Assembly (NCBI RefSeq): GCF_900103915.1 | Contig: NZ_FNIG01000003.1 | Coordinates: 62,001 to 126,000, forward strand | DNA length: 64,000 bases | Origin: Tenuibacillus multivorans | GTDB lineage: Bacteria; Bacillota; Bacilli; Bacillales; Alkalibacillaceae | Direction of reading: 5' to 3' | Shown: positions 56,351-64,000 of the stretch, one piece after another | Layout: every line of letters starts with the position of its first letter | Position numbering within the stretch: position 1 is the first letter of the stretch | Notes under the pieces: generated by a model | Seen by the model: the letters and a program-made list of their open reading frames with translations, nothing else | The model's database searches: none | Told to the model about the DNA's origin: nothing | Program-made: the position numbers and the translations under genes

Positions 56351-57511
56351 TCAATCTCCTTGATTCAGTATTTGTTCTTGAGAAATATCTTCTAATACTT
56401 TAACAAACATTTCTATTTTTACTGTATCACTGTCCCTATCCTCGTGCAAAACTTTTTGGTAGACAACATCAATCGATTGTCCTAGCTTTCGTTTGAGTAA
56501 CTCATCAACCGCTTGTAAAATCAATTCTTCTTCATTATATTCATCAGTCCATTCACTTTCATCGTAAAAATATTTTTTCTGAATAGAAATTGGGGTTTCC
56601 CAAAACAAAAAGTATATCGGTTTCTTTTCTTCATTTAACAATCTCAAGTCTTCAGGCCTCGTTGGAAACCATTCGAAATCACCAAATTTAATCGAATATT
56701 GCTCATTGACATCATCTACTAACTTCATTTTTTCCGTTGCTAAATCAATACTTCCAGTCATATTATACCAAACTTCCGCAATGACTTCCCCTTCTGAATG
56801 CGTATAAACATCATCATTTCCTTCATCAAGTTGACCTGATACTAAGAGATCCCCTTTTTGTACAAAGTCATTCACATGAACGACAGGTCGTCCATTTGTT
56901 ACGTATATTTTTTGTATCGTTCCTGTTTTTGATGCAATTAAATTGCTCGGTTGTTCATTTTCTTCATCCATCATTTCTTTATTCTCTTCAATCGTGATAC
57001 TAAATGACGTGCCTGTCCGTTTAATTCCCACATAAGAGACTTCTTCGATATTATTCATAATCTCTCGTTCAATTTGACTGATACTATCCATTTCTTGAAT
57101 AAATGATCCGCGACTTAATCCTAATGATTCAATCAGTTCATGAACCTCATACCTTACCTCTTGGGTCCCCCCATTAATATCAACCTTCCAAATCATATTT
57201 GATAAAACGAAAATAAAACCAATGACAAAAATCAAGCTAAACAAAATTGGGAGCCATTTTTTTCGCTTTTGATAATAATAAGGTGGTCCTCCCCTTTTTT
57301 CAAATTTTACTTTACAACCATAACGCTTTCGGACGTGTTTCAATGAAAACGCATCACGATATTTCATTCGAAGTTTAATATGCTGATTACTCATTCTACG
57401 AACGTCGTAAAATTCAATATCATGTTGAATTAAATAGTTGATCATTTGCTCTGGTGTACGACCTGTGATAGTGACATCTACATATCCGTTTAATAAAAAT
57501 TGTTTTTTAAT
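56351..57511 (-). CDS. yqfD: Sporulation protein YqfD, apparent ATT start codon
   Basis: A sporulation protein of 386 residues if started at 57511: one membrane helix (about residues 88-108 of the long form) and a large extracellular/forespore-side part. The first in-frame ATG (57445) would drop 22 residues that align well with the N-terminus of B. subtilis YqfD (GYVDVTITGRTPEQ). The only start with a ribosome site (AGGAGGG, 7 bases upstream) is ATT at 57511. The region before it is in the same frame but closed by the yqfC stop TAG. Either an ATT start or a sequencing error; the reading frame itself is secure. Confidence 0.85.
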   Translation of the reverse strand: MKKQFLLNGYVDVTITGRTPEQMINYLIQHDIEFYDVRRMSNQHIKLRMKYRDAFSLKHVRKRYGCKVKFEKRGGPPYYYQKRKKWLPILFSLIFVIGFIFVLSNMIWKVDINGGTQEVRYEVHELIESLGLSRGSFIQEMDSISQIEREIMNNIEEVSYVGIKRTGTSFSITIEENKEMMDEENEQPSNLIASKTGTIQKIYVTNGRPVVHVNDFVQKGDLLVSGQLDEGNDDVYTHSEGEVIAEVWYNMTGSIDLATEKMKLVDDVNEQYSIKFGDFEWFPTRPEDLRLLNEEKKPIYFLFWETPISIQKKYFYDESEWTDEYNEEELILQAVDELLKRKLGQSIDVVYQKVLHEDRDSDTVKIEMFVKVLEDISQEQILNQGD

Positions 57512-57523
57512 GGTTTCTCCCTC

Positions 57524-57811
57524 CTAACCGTTTAACATCTCTCTATGAATCGAATCAATTTTGCCTTCTATGACAATTTCTTTTTTTAATAAGTTTTTAA
57601 TGACCAAATCTTGACCACGAACATGAATGACGCTGTTTTGTTGTTTAACTTTAATTTCATTTGATTCAAATGTTAATAATCCGTGATGATTTTCAATATA
57701 TAAATGGATATCACCGATTAAGGTAATTCGAGGATAATCGTAAATAACATCGGCAGGTAAATTAAGCTGTCTTGTTAGCCAATGGTTAACTTGTTTGCGA
57801 ACTCGTCTCAT
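57524..57811 (-). CDS. yqfC: Sporulation protein YqfC
   Basis: A 95-residue small soluble protein of the YabP/YqfC family (PRITLIGDIHLYIENHHGLLTF...). In B. subtilis yqfC and yqfD are expressed in the mother cell under SigE. ATG 57811 has AGGAGG 7 bases upstream. The gene runs 12 bp upstream of the proposed yqfD start. A SigE-like promoter precedes it. Confidence 0.9.
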   Translation of the reverse strand: MRRVRKQVNHWLTRQLNLPADVIYDYPRITLIGDIHLYIENHHGLLTFESNEIKVKQQNSVIHVRGQDLVIKNLLKKEIVIEGKIDSIHREMLNG

Positions 57812-57833
57812 ATTAAATCCTCCTATCATCACC

Positions 57834-57863
57834 AATTTATGAATGAAGATAAGAATGTATCAC
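57834..57863 (-). promoter_or_regulatory. Candidate SigE promoter of yqfC
   Basis: On the minus strand GTGATACA (57856-57863), a 14-bp spacer and CATAAATT (57834-57841), compared with SigE consensus GKMATATT and CATACAAT. Position, 23 bp before the start codon, leaves only a short leader. Confidence 0.45.
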
Positions 57864-57893
57864 AACATACTTGAATCGTTCATAAAATTGCAT

Positions 57894-57926
57894 AAAAAAA
57901 CAGGATGGAAAATTTCCATCCTGTTA
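57894..57926 (-). terminator. Terminator of yqfB
   Basis: AACAGGATGGAAA pairs with TTTCCATCCTGTT with a very short loop, then TTTTTTT on the minus strand. Confidence 0.9.
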
Positions 57927-57930
57927 ATAT

Positions 57931-58371
57931 TTATCGTATTCTATTTGTTTTAGCTTTTGGTTTACCTAAAACTTCACTCATGACAAGACTTTCAACTAAA
58001 CGTTTGTCTTTTAGATTTTTCTTAATCTCTAGACCAGCAACAGCTCGGTCTTTTTTATAAAGTGATTGTCGTTTGATTGTATCTAAATTTTGATTTGTAT
58101 GGCTTTCTTGGCGACGTTTCTTAGTTTCTTCAAGCTGTTCATACCACTCATTAGCAGCATCTATTTCAATATCTTCAGCTTTTGAAATGGTCGAAGCAGG
58201 CTCAACTGATACGGTTTTAGGTCGCGTTTCCGACTGTTGTGGCCTTCTTTGGGGAGTAGGTCGGTGGTTTTCACCCTCCTGGTCACTCCCCCGTTTAAAA
58301 AGACCTGAAATTGCTGCTATGATAGCAAGTAAAACAAAAAAGTTGCTAAAAATTGCATCAAAAAATCCCAT
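57931..58371 (-). CDS. yqfB: YqfB-like protein
   Basis: A 146-residue protein with one N-terminal membrane helix (about 7-27), a long disordered, polar linker (about 28-75) and a charged, probably helical C-terminal part. It follows floA in the conserved yqeZ-floA-yqfB operon. AGGTG precedes the ATG. I can only describe it; a role connected to flotillin domains is suggested by position. Confidence 0.75.
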   Translation of the reverse strand: MGFFDAIFSNFFVLLAIIAAISGLFKRGSDQEGENHRPTPQRRPQQSETRPKTVSVEPASTISKAEDIEIDAANEWYEQLEETKKRRQESHTNQNLDTIKRQSLYKKDRAVAGLEIKKNLKDKRLVESLVMSEVLGKPKAKTNRIR

Positions 58372-58394
58372 TCTTATCACCTAACCATTCGGGA

Positions 58395-59393
58395 TTATTT
58401 ATGTTCATCTGGTGAATCATCGGAATCGTCTTTATTTAATTTACTAATCATGTCACGCATATCAGTGTCAGCTAAAATATTTTGGTAATTCATATAATCC
58501 ATAACACCCATATTACCACTGCGTAACGCTTCAGCTAATGCACGTGGTACTTCTGCCTCTGCTTCCACAACGCGTGCACGCATTTCCTCGACTTTAGCAA
58601 TGTTTTCTTGTTCTTGTGCAACCGCCATTGCACGACGTTCCTCTGCTTTTGCTTGTGCGATGTTTTTATCAGCTTCAGCTTGGTCCGTTTGTAAAATTGC
58701 ACCAATGTTTTTACCGATATCAACATCAGCAATATCGATGGATAGAATTTCAAAAGCGGTACCAGCATCTAAACCTTTAGATAAAACATTTTGTGAGATA
58801 AGGTCTGGATTCTCTAGTACATCACCGTGGCTCTTGGAAGAACCGATTGTACTAACAACACCTTCACCAACACGTGCGATAACCGTATCTTCACCAGCAC
58901 CACCAACTAATCGGTCGATATTAGCACGGACTGTAATTCTTGCTTTAGCTTTAACTTCGATCCCGTCCATCGCAACACCGGCAATAAAAGGTGTTTCAAT
59001 TACTTTAGGGTTAACACTCATTTGAACGGCATCTAAAACATCACGTCCAGCTAAGTCAATTGCTGCACATCGTTCAAAGCTTAACTCAATATTTGCACGA
59101 TGAGCCGCAATTAAAGCATTTACAACGCGGTCAACGTTACCACCAGCTAAGTAGTGACTCTCTAGCTGATTGGTTTGCAGATCCAAGCCAGCCTTATGTG
59201 CTTTAATTAATGGATTGATGACCATTCTCGGGACAACTCGACGTAAACGCATCCCAATAAGTGTGAAAATACTAATTCTGACACCAGCCGCTAACGCACT
59301 AATCCATAGTGCTACTGGTACAAATGTAAATAAAATAGCGATAGCAATAATTATTACTGCTACAATAATCAGTGGAAATAATTCAAATTCCAT
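58395..59393 (-). CDS. floA: Flotillin-like protein FloA
   Basis: A 332-residue membrane-associated scaffold: one or two hydrophobic segments near the N-terminus (about residues 5-45), a long SPFH-like domain (about 50-230) and an Ala/Glu-rich helical region ([17 protein letters not shown]). FloA organises membrane microdomains that keep signalling and secretion proteins together. It is paired with the long NfeD protein YqeZ immediately upstream, 22 bp apart. GAGGAGG precedes the ATG. Confidence 0.95.
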   Translation of the reverse strand: MEFELFPLIIVAVIIIAIAILFTFVPVALWISALAAGVRISIFTLIGMRLRRVVPRMVINPLIKAHKAGLDLQTNQLESHYLAGGNVDRVVNALIAAHRANIELSFERCAAIDLAGRDVLDAVQMSVNPKVIETPFIAGVAMDGIEVKAKARITVRANIDRLVGGAGEDTVIARVGEGVVSTIGSSKSHGDVLENPDLISQNVLSKGLDAGTAFEILSIDIADVDIGKNIGAILQTDQAEADKNIAQAKAEERRAMAVAQEQENIAKVEEMRARVVEAEAEVPRALAEALRSGNMGVMDYMNYQNILADTDMRDMISKLNKDDSDDSPDEHK

Positions 59394-59415
59394 TCATACT
59401 CCTCCTCATTTTTGT

Positions 59416-60738
59416 TTATTCATGAACTTCTCGAACAACGATTCGAGAACCTTCCACCTTAACAATTTCAATATTGGCATCTCTTGCAATAAAAGAACCT
59501 TCTGATACAACATCTAATCGTTCGCCATCAAATACACCCGTACCTGATGGTCTTAAATAAGTTAACGCTTGACCACGACGGCCGATTAGTTCCATACGAT
59601 TTTCGTTAGATACAAAACCGGATTCCGTATTCGTAGCTTCAGTTAAGATAAAGTTACTTAAAAATCCTTTATTAAAGTCTAACTTTCTAAATAGAACAAT
59701 TGATAAGATGATGGCTACTAATAAAGCGATTCCAATACTAAATGCCATGTGTCCCATATCGGCACCAGATACTAATAGAGCTCCAAGAATCGCACCACCA
59801 CCGATAATACCTAAAATACCACTTGGGACAAATATTTCTAATACGATACATATTAATCCGACAAGTAACAGTATAATCGATTCATACCCGGCAAGCCCTG
59901 CGACTAGATGACCATAAAAGAACAAAATTAATGCCGTTATACCTAATATACCAGGTATACCGAATCCTGGGGAATATAACTCAACTATTAATCCGATACT
60001 TCCCAATGATAATAAAATTGGAATGACGACAGGATTGGTTATAAATCTGGCAATGTGTTCAGAAATGGTTAACTCCATTTCCCGAACCTCTGGCTGACTA
60101 ATTTCCATTAAGTTAAATAATTCGCGTCGATCCTCTGCAATACCTTCTGCATACCCAACTTCTAATGCTTCCTCAGGACTTAACGTTAAATACTCCCCTT
60201 CAGGAGCTCCATATTCAGGCAAGTCAACTTCAGCATTTGCCATGGCTTCAGCATACAATGGATCGCGGTTATTAGCTTCCGCTGCTGCTCGCATGGCTTT
60301 AATCCAATCAGACTGAGCTTTTTTATCTGCGGCTGTACCATCAGAATTAATAACCCCAGCAGCCCCTATTCGAGCATTAGGTTTAAAATATATTTCATCA
60401 GCATTTAAAGCTATGTATGAACCTGCTGATGCCGCCTGATTAATGACATACGCTACAGTAGGGATATCTGTTCCAGTCAAGATGTTCGCAATTTCATTGG
60501 CTGAATCGACTCGTCCACCTGGTGAATCAATTTCAAATACGATATAATCCGCAAAGCTTTCTTCAGCTTCCTTTACACTTCTTTCTAAAAAGGCAACTAA
60601 TCCCTGTTCGACGTCATCTTCAACAGGCACAACATAAATGAGTTCACTTCCTTGCTGTTGGTCTGCCTCAATGGAAGCCTGATTAAGCCACACAAAAGAC
60701 AGTAATAGGATTGTAATCATATAAAACTTTTTCCTCAT
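59416..60738 (-). CDS. yqeZ: Long NfeD protein with ClpP-like serine protease domain
   Basis: A 440-residue membrane protein: signal peptide (MRKKFYMITILLLSFVWL), ClpP-type protease domain (about 35-200) with catalytic Ser in NQAASAGSYIALNA and Lys in KKAQSDWIKAMR, four to five membrane helices, and a C-terminal OB-fold NfeD domain. It partners FloA. ATG 60738 has AGGGGG 6 bases upstream. Confidence 0.93.
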   Translation of the reverse strand: MRKKFYMITILLLSFVWLNQASIEADQQQGSELIYVVPVEDDVEQGLVAFLERSVKEAEESFADYIVFEIDSPGGRVDSANEIANILTGTDIPTVAYVINQAASAGSYIALNADEIYFKPNARIGAAGVINSDGTAADKKAQSDWIKAMRAAAEANNRDPLYAEAMANAEVDLPEYGAPEGEYLTLSPEEALEVGYAEGIAEDRRELFNLMEISQPEVREMELTISEHIARFITNPVVIPILLSLGSIGLIVELYSPGFGIPGILGITALILFFYGHLVAGLAGYESIILLLVGLICIVLEIFVPSGILGIIGGGAILGALLVSGADMGHMAFSIGIALLVAIILSIVLFRKLDFNKGFLSNFILTEATNTESGFVSNENRMELIGRRGQALTYLRPSGTGVFDGERLDVVSEGSFIARDANIEIVKVEGSRIVVREVHE

Positions 60739-60860
60739 GCGATACCCCCTCTCTATCAATTATTATCCTAGACGTTTATACGATTAAGCAACCCTTTTTG
60801 TTTCAAAATGTAATAATTTTTGTATTTTTCAGGTTGTATTAACTAGAAAACATAAAAATA

Positions 60861-60917
60861 AATACCTAACCCCAAACAATGCCCTTATCAGTAAGGGTAT
60901 GAATGACGTTAGGTATT
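60861..60917 (-). terminator. Compound terminator of yqeY
   Basis: AATACCTAAC and GTTAGGTATT form a 10-bp outer stem enclosing a second hairpin CCCTTA-tcag-TAAGGG. On the minus strand a TATTTTTAT run follows, after yqeY. Confidence 0.7.
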
Positions 60918-60924
60918 GATCAAA

Positions 60925-61368
60925 TTATGATAAATGGTTCATGACCATCTTATTTACTTTAGAGCCATCTGCTTTGCCTTTTACTTTTGGCATAACGGCA
61001 CTCATCACTTTACCCATCTCATTTTTAGAAGAAGCGCCGATTTCTTCAATCGTTTGAACAATAATTTGTTCTAATTCTTCATCAGACAATTGCTCTGGTA
61101 AATAATCTTGAATAACTTGTAATTCTTGTTCAGTTTTTTCAACTAAATCTTCACGATTAGCGTTTTTAAACTCCTGGAGGGAATCTTTTCTTTGCTTTAC
61201 TTCACGCGTTAGAACTTGCATTTCATCGTCCTCTGATAACTCTTCGCCTTTTTTAATCGCTTCATTTTGTAGCGATGATTTAACCATTCGAATTACAGCT
61301 AGACGATCTTTTTCTTTGTTCTTTAATGCTTGTTTCATATCTTCATTCAAACGTTCAAGCAAAGTCAT
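60925..61368 (-). CDS. yqeY: GatB/YqeY domain protein
   Basis: A 147-residue soluble helical protein of the YqeY family, whose fold resembles the C-terminal tRNA-binding domain of GatB. Motifs include [20 protein letters not shown] and [19 protein letters not shown]. Function unproven; it is usually in an operon with rpsU, as here (19 bp downstream). Confidence 0.92.
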   Translation of the reverse strand: MTLLERLNEDMKQALKNKEKDRLAVIRMVKSSLQNEAIKKGEELSEDDEMQVLTREVKQRKDSLQEFKNANREDLVEKTEQELQVIQDYLPEQLSDEELEQIIVQTIEEIGASSKNEMGKVMSAVMPKVKGKADGSKVNKMVMNHLS

Positions 61369-61387
61369 TCCATGTTACACCCTCTTC

Positions 61388-61564
61388 TTATTTTCTGCGT
61401 TTTCTAGCAGCTTCTGACTTTTTCTTTCTACGTACGCTAGGCTTCTCGTAAAATTCACGCTTACGATACTCAGACAATGTTCCGTTTTTAGAAACACTAC
61501 GTCTGAAGCGTCGAAGAGCATCTTCAATCGACTCATTCTTTCTAACGCGAGTTGTATTTGACAT
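61388..61564 (-). CDS. rpsU: 30S ribosomal protein S21
   Basis: A 58-residue very basic protein, [21 protein letters not shown]... ending SEAARKRRK. It binds 16S rRNA in the platform of the small subunit. GGGAGGG lies before the ATG at 61564, giving the standard N-terminus. First gene of the rpsU-yqeY unit, divergent from yqeW. Confidence 0.97.
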   Translation of the reverse strand: MSNTTRVRKNESIEDALRRFRRSVSKNGTLSEYRKREFYEKPSVRRKKKSEAARKRRK

Positions 61565-61724
61565 GCTCAACCCTCCCTCCGAATAAAACACAAAATAAAA
61601 CCATGTGCGATTGGTCACACATCTCTAGTTATTATATTAAACAATGAGATAAAAATCAATAAACCAATTAATCTTTTATCATGTTTTATCGATTTCACCA
61701 TACAATAAATTGAGGTGTTAGAGC

Positions 61725-62645
61725 ATGTACACAGCTGTTATGATGTTATTTTTATTTATCGCTATATTTCTATTCGGGATCGCCTTAATGCGTTATGGGT
61801 TTAAAGGTCTCACTTATCGTCATCTAGAAAAACTAAAACCAGACCTATCACCGATTAATGGTTTTATATTTGGTATCGTTTTAACCTTACTCTTGCAAAG
61901 TAGCTCTGCATCAATTGCCTTACTCGTAACGTTTTTGGCTACGATTAAAATGTCCTTACCCTTTGCTGTCTGCTATATAATTGGTGCTAACATTGGGACA
62001 ACCTTAACTACGCAAATATTCGTTTGGAACGAAACACACTTAATGTTTTTATTTCTGATCGTTGGATTTATCGTTATGTTTGTACCGCGGGCGAGAGCTA
62101 TTTTACTAGGTGCGATTGTTTTCGGGTTAGGTGTAATTTTTAGTGCTTTAAACGGATTTGAGAGCATGATTCATATGATTCCGACAGAACGGATTGAAGC
62201 GATTGCCAATTCGCCACATAACACACCTTTTTCCTTAGCAACATTTGGCATGATTTTAACGATGCTGATTCAGTCCTCTACCGTTGTGACCGGAACATTA
62301 ATGAGCTTTTCTCATGAAGGAACGATTCCTTTAATACAAATTTATTATGTTTTGCTTGGTGCGAATATTGGGACATGCTTTACTGTATTCTTAGTTTCAA
62401 TTAAACAGCCTTATCACGCTAGAATAACAGCGTATGCTCATATTTGGATTAATGTGTTAGCGGGAATCATAGCCTTTCCACTTGTGGTTGGTGAATCAAT
62501 AGTACAAATATCACAGTGGTTATCGATAGATCCGGAACAGCAAATTGTTTGGGTTGCTGTGATCTATAATACATTGATCGGATTATTATTTGTCATCTTT
62601 TTAAAACCTTTTATTAAATTTTTGCATTTTGTTCATCGAAAATAA
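61725..62645 (+). CDS. yqeW: Na/Pi cotransporter family protein (YqeW-like)
   Basis: A 306-residue membrane protein with two cotransporter repeats: LLQSSSASIALLVTFLAT with GANIGTTLTTQIF, and LIQSSTVVTGTLMSFS with GANIGTCFTVFLV. It lacks the PhoU-like domain of the longer gene at 31.5 kb. Probably a sodium-coupled anion or phosphate carrier; substrate not shown. GAGGTG lies about 9 bases before the ATG. Neighbours rpsU and mtaB match yqeW in B. subtilis. Confidence 0.88.
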   Translation: MYTAVMMLFLFIAIFLFGIALMRYGFKGLTYRHLEKLKPDLSPINGFIFGIVLTLLLQSSSASIALLVTFLATIKMSLPFAVCYIIGANIGTTLTTQIFVWNETHLMFLFLIVGFIVMFVPRARAILLGAIVFGLGVIFSALNGFESMIHMIPTERIEAIANSPHNTPFSLATFGMILTMLIQSSTVVTGTLMSFSHEGTIPLIQIYYVLLGANIGTCFTVFLVSIKQPYHARITAYAHIWINVLAGIIAFPLVVGESIVQISQWLSIDPEQQIVWVAVIYNTLIGLLFVIFLKPFIKFLHFVHRK

Positions 62646-62738
62646 AAACTAGTCGATTGACGACCCCTAAAGCGAAGTCAGGGAAGTAGTTTTAACTTAT
62701 ATCCTTTAATGAAATTAAACATTCATAAAAGTGAACTA

Positions 62739-62771
62739 AAAAGATCGACAACCTAGGCTGTCGATCTTTTC
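62739..62771. terminator. Bidirectional terminator between yqeW and deoC
   Basis: AAAAGATCGACA pairs with TGTCGATCTTTT around an 8-base loop. Confidence 0.92.
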
Positions 62772-62772
62772 T

Positions 62773-63447
62773 TTAATAATCACTATTTGATTCTTGCCCT
62801 TTAATGATATCAACACCAGCTGAAGCACCAATACGTGTAGCACCTGCATCAATCATCGCATTAGTATCTTCAAGGCTGCGTACACCACCAGAAGCTTTGA
62901 CACCCATTTCAGGACCAACCGTAAGCCTCATTAATCGGATGTCATCAACATTTGCTCCGCCACCTGAAAATCCAGTTGACGTTTTAACGAAGTCTGCTTC
63001 AGCTTTTTTAGCTAATTCACATGCTTTAACTTTTTCATCTTTTGTTAATAAAGAAGTCTCAAAAATCACTTTTACTATAGCTTTATCTTTTGCAGCTTCC
63101 ACTACTTCATTAATATCACGTTCTACTTCTTCATAACGGCCATCCTTTAACGAACCGATATTAATAACCATGTCCACTTCAGTTGCACCGTTTTCTATAG
63201 CTTGTTTTGTTTCAAAAACTTTGGTTTCTGTAGTAGTTGCACCTAACGGAAATCCTATTACTGTACAAACCTTGACCTCACTATCTTTTAAAAGTGAATG
63301 ACAATGGGTAACCCAAGTCGGATTAACACATACAGATGCAAAACCGTATTCTTTCGCTTCCTCGCAAATTTGATTAATTTGTTCAGATTGCGTCTCAGGT
63401 TTTAGTAACGTGTGATCGATCATTTTAGCTAAACTGGAATTTGTCAT
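62773..63447 (-). CDS. deoC: Deoxyribose-phosphate aldolase
   Basis: It cleaves deoxyribose 5-phosphate to glyceraldehyde 3-phosphate and acetaldehyde. The 224-residue TIM barrel has Schiff-base Lys in [15 protein letters not shown], and the second Lys in [14 protein letters not shown] 63447 has AGGAG 8 bases upstream. It lies 12 bp after mtaB, so the two are probably one transcript. Confidence 0.96.
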   Translation of the reverse strand: MTNSSLAKMIDHTLLKPETQSEQINQICEEAKEYGFASVCVNPTWVTHCHSLLKDSEVKVCTVIGFPLGATTTETKVFETKQAIENGATEVDMVINIGSLKDGRYEEVERDINEVVEAAKDKAIVKVIFETSLLTKDEKVKACELAKKAEADFVKTSTGFSGGGANVDDIRLMRLTVGPEMGVKASGGVRSLEDTNAMIDAGATRIGASAGVDIIKGQESNSDY

Positions 63448-63459
63448 ATTACACACTCC

Positions 63460-64000
63460 TTATTGACTAACTGCTTCCTTCGTAACGTTATCGTCCATGA
63501 CACGAACAAACTCTGCTTCATTGTAAGGATAACCAGCTTTTGTAATTTTTACTCTAACAACCTTACCGACCATGTCTTGAGAGCAAGGGAAAATAACTTT
63601 TAAATAGTTATCAGAATAGCCTTCATACAAACCGCTAGAAGGGTCTTTCTTATACGGCTCTTCAGGAATAACTTCAAGTACTTCGCCTTCGTAATGTGAG
63701 GCATACTCTTTCGCCTGCTGATTGGACAATGCAATAAGCCGACGTACGCGATTATGCTTCGTTTCGTCATCAATTTGGTCTTTCATGCGTGCTGCTGGAG
63801 TTCCTGTACGCTGAGAATATGGGAACACGTGTAATTCAGAAAAACCAATTTCCTGAATGGAACGATAGGTTTCCATAAACTCTTCCTCTGTTTCCCCAGG
63901 AAAACCTACGATGACATCTGATGTAATAGCTAGACCTGGTAAAGCCTCTTTAACTTTTTTAACTCTTGTTAAGTAAAAATCCATCGTGTATTTTCGGCGC
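63460..64000 (-). CDS. mtaB: tRNA (t6A37) methylthiotransferase MtaB, 3' part only
   Basis: The C-terminal 179 residues of a radical-SAM methylthiotransferase that makes ms2t6A37 in tRNA. Visible are RKYTMDFYL and SDVIVGFPGETEEEF of the radical-SAM domain, and a C-terminal TRAM domain (GEVLEVIPEEPYK, GYSDNYLKVIF, VGKVVRVKITKAG). The Fe-S cysteine motifs lie outside the window. Corresponds to B. subtilis yqeV. Confidence 0.93.
   Translation of the reverse strand, partial: RRKYTMDFYLTRVKKVKEALPGLAITSDVIVGFPGETEEEFMETYRSIQEIGFSELHVFPYSQRTGTPAARMKDQIDDETKHNRVRRLIALSNQQAKEYASHYEGEVLEVIPEEPYKKDPSSGLYEGYSDNYLKVIFPCSQDMVGKVVRVKITKAGYPYNEAEFVRVMDDNVTKEAVSQ

Overview
The window is a stretch of core chromosome from a low-GC Gram-positive bacterium of the Bacillaceae. 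Gene content and order match, with rearrangements, the yqeV-to-yqhT part of the Bacillus subtilis chromosome, and about two thirds of the genes have recognisable B. subtilis equivalents in similar order. Sporulation genes (yqfC, yqfD), a comG competence operon, lipoteichoic acid synthase and strong AGGAGG-type ribosome binding sites fit an endospore-forming bacillus. It is not B. subtilis itself: sinIR/tasA, glyQS, cdd and pst are absent from their usual places, and a cobalamin-dependent ribonucleotide reductase and a guaB-guaA block are present. I cannot name the genus.

Layout. 1-6.3 kb: end of pepP, aroQ, yqhR, yqhP, patatin-like yqhO, nrdJ, rhodanese yqhL. 6.3-13 kb: glycine cleavage operon gcvT-gcvPA-gcvPB behind a tandem glycine riboswitch, divergent from the yqhH-yqhG helicase pair. 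13.1-17.7 kb: aroK, divergent from comGA-GG, then tRNA-Gln. 17.8-30.7 kb: yqgY, yqgX, yqgW, a FetAB-type ABC exporter, an LtaS family gene, yqgQ, rhomboid gluP, two envelope proteins of unknown function, rpmG, yqgN, pbpA, yqgE, sodA. 30.8-31.4 kb: five tRNA genes (Asn, Met, His, Ile2, Ser in transcription order). 31.5-45 kb: Na/phosphate cotransporter with a PhoP-box-like element, short nfeD, ispG, yqfX, yqfT, nfo, cshB, ispH, guaA with a guanine riboswitch, guaB, an intergenic repeat, yqfO, trmK. 45-64 kb: cccA, a membrane protein, rpoD, dnaG, yqfL, ccpN, recO, yqzL, era, dgkA, ybeY, a pgpH-like HD protein, phoH, yqfD, yqfC, yqfB, floA, yqeZ, yqeY, rpsU, yqeW, deoC and the 3' part of mtaB.

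How it works together. The region holds housekeeping functions: one-carbon and glycine metabolism (gcv, yqgN), nucleotide supply (nrdJ, guaA, guaB, deoC), isoprenoid synthesis (ispG, ispH), shikimate pathway (aroQ, aroK), the replication and transcription core (dnaG, rpoD), ribosome and tRNA maturation (era, ybeY, trmK, mtaB, rpsU), membrane microdomains (floA, yqeZ) and envelope synthesis (pbpA, ltaS, dgkA). Regulation readable in the DNA includes two riboswitches, a tandem NrdR-box pair before nrdJ, a PhoP-box-like array before the Na/Pi transporter, a candidate SigE promoter before yqfC, and many intrinsic terminators.

I see no mobile element, CRISPR array, prophage or clearly new multi-gene system. 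The points most worth a second look are the NrdR and PhoP-type operators, an apparent ATT start codon on yqfD, a pgpH-type gene lacking its extracellular domain, an MltG-like protein without a catalytic domain, the yqhH-yqhG pair, and a structured intergenic repeat at 42.98-43.15 kb.
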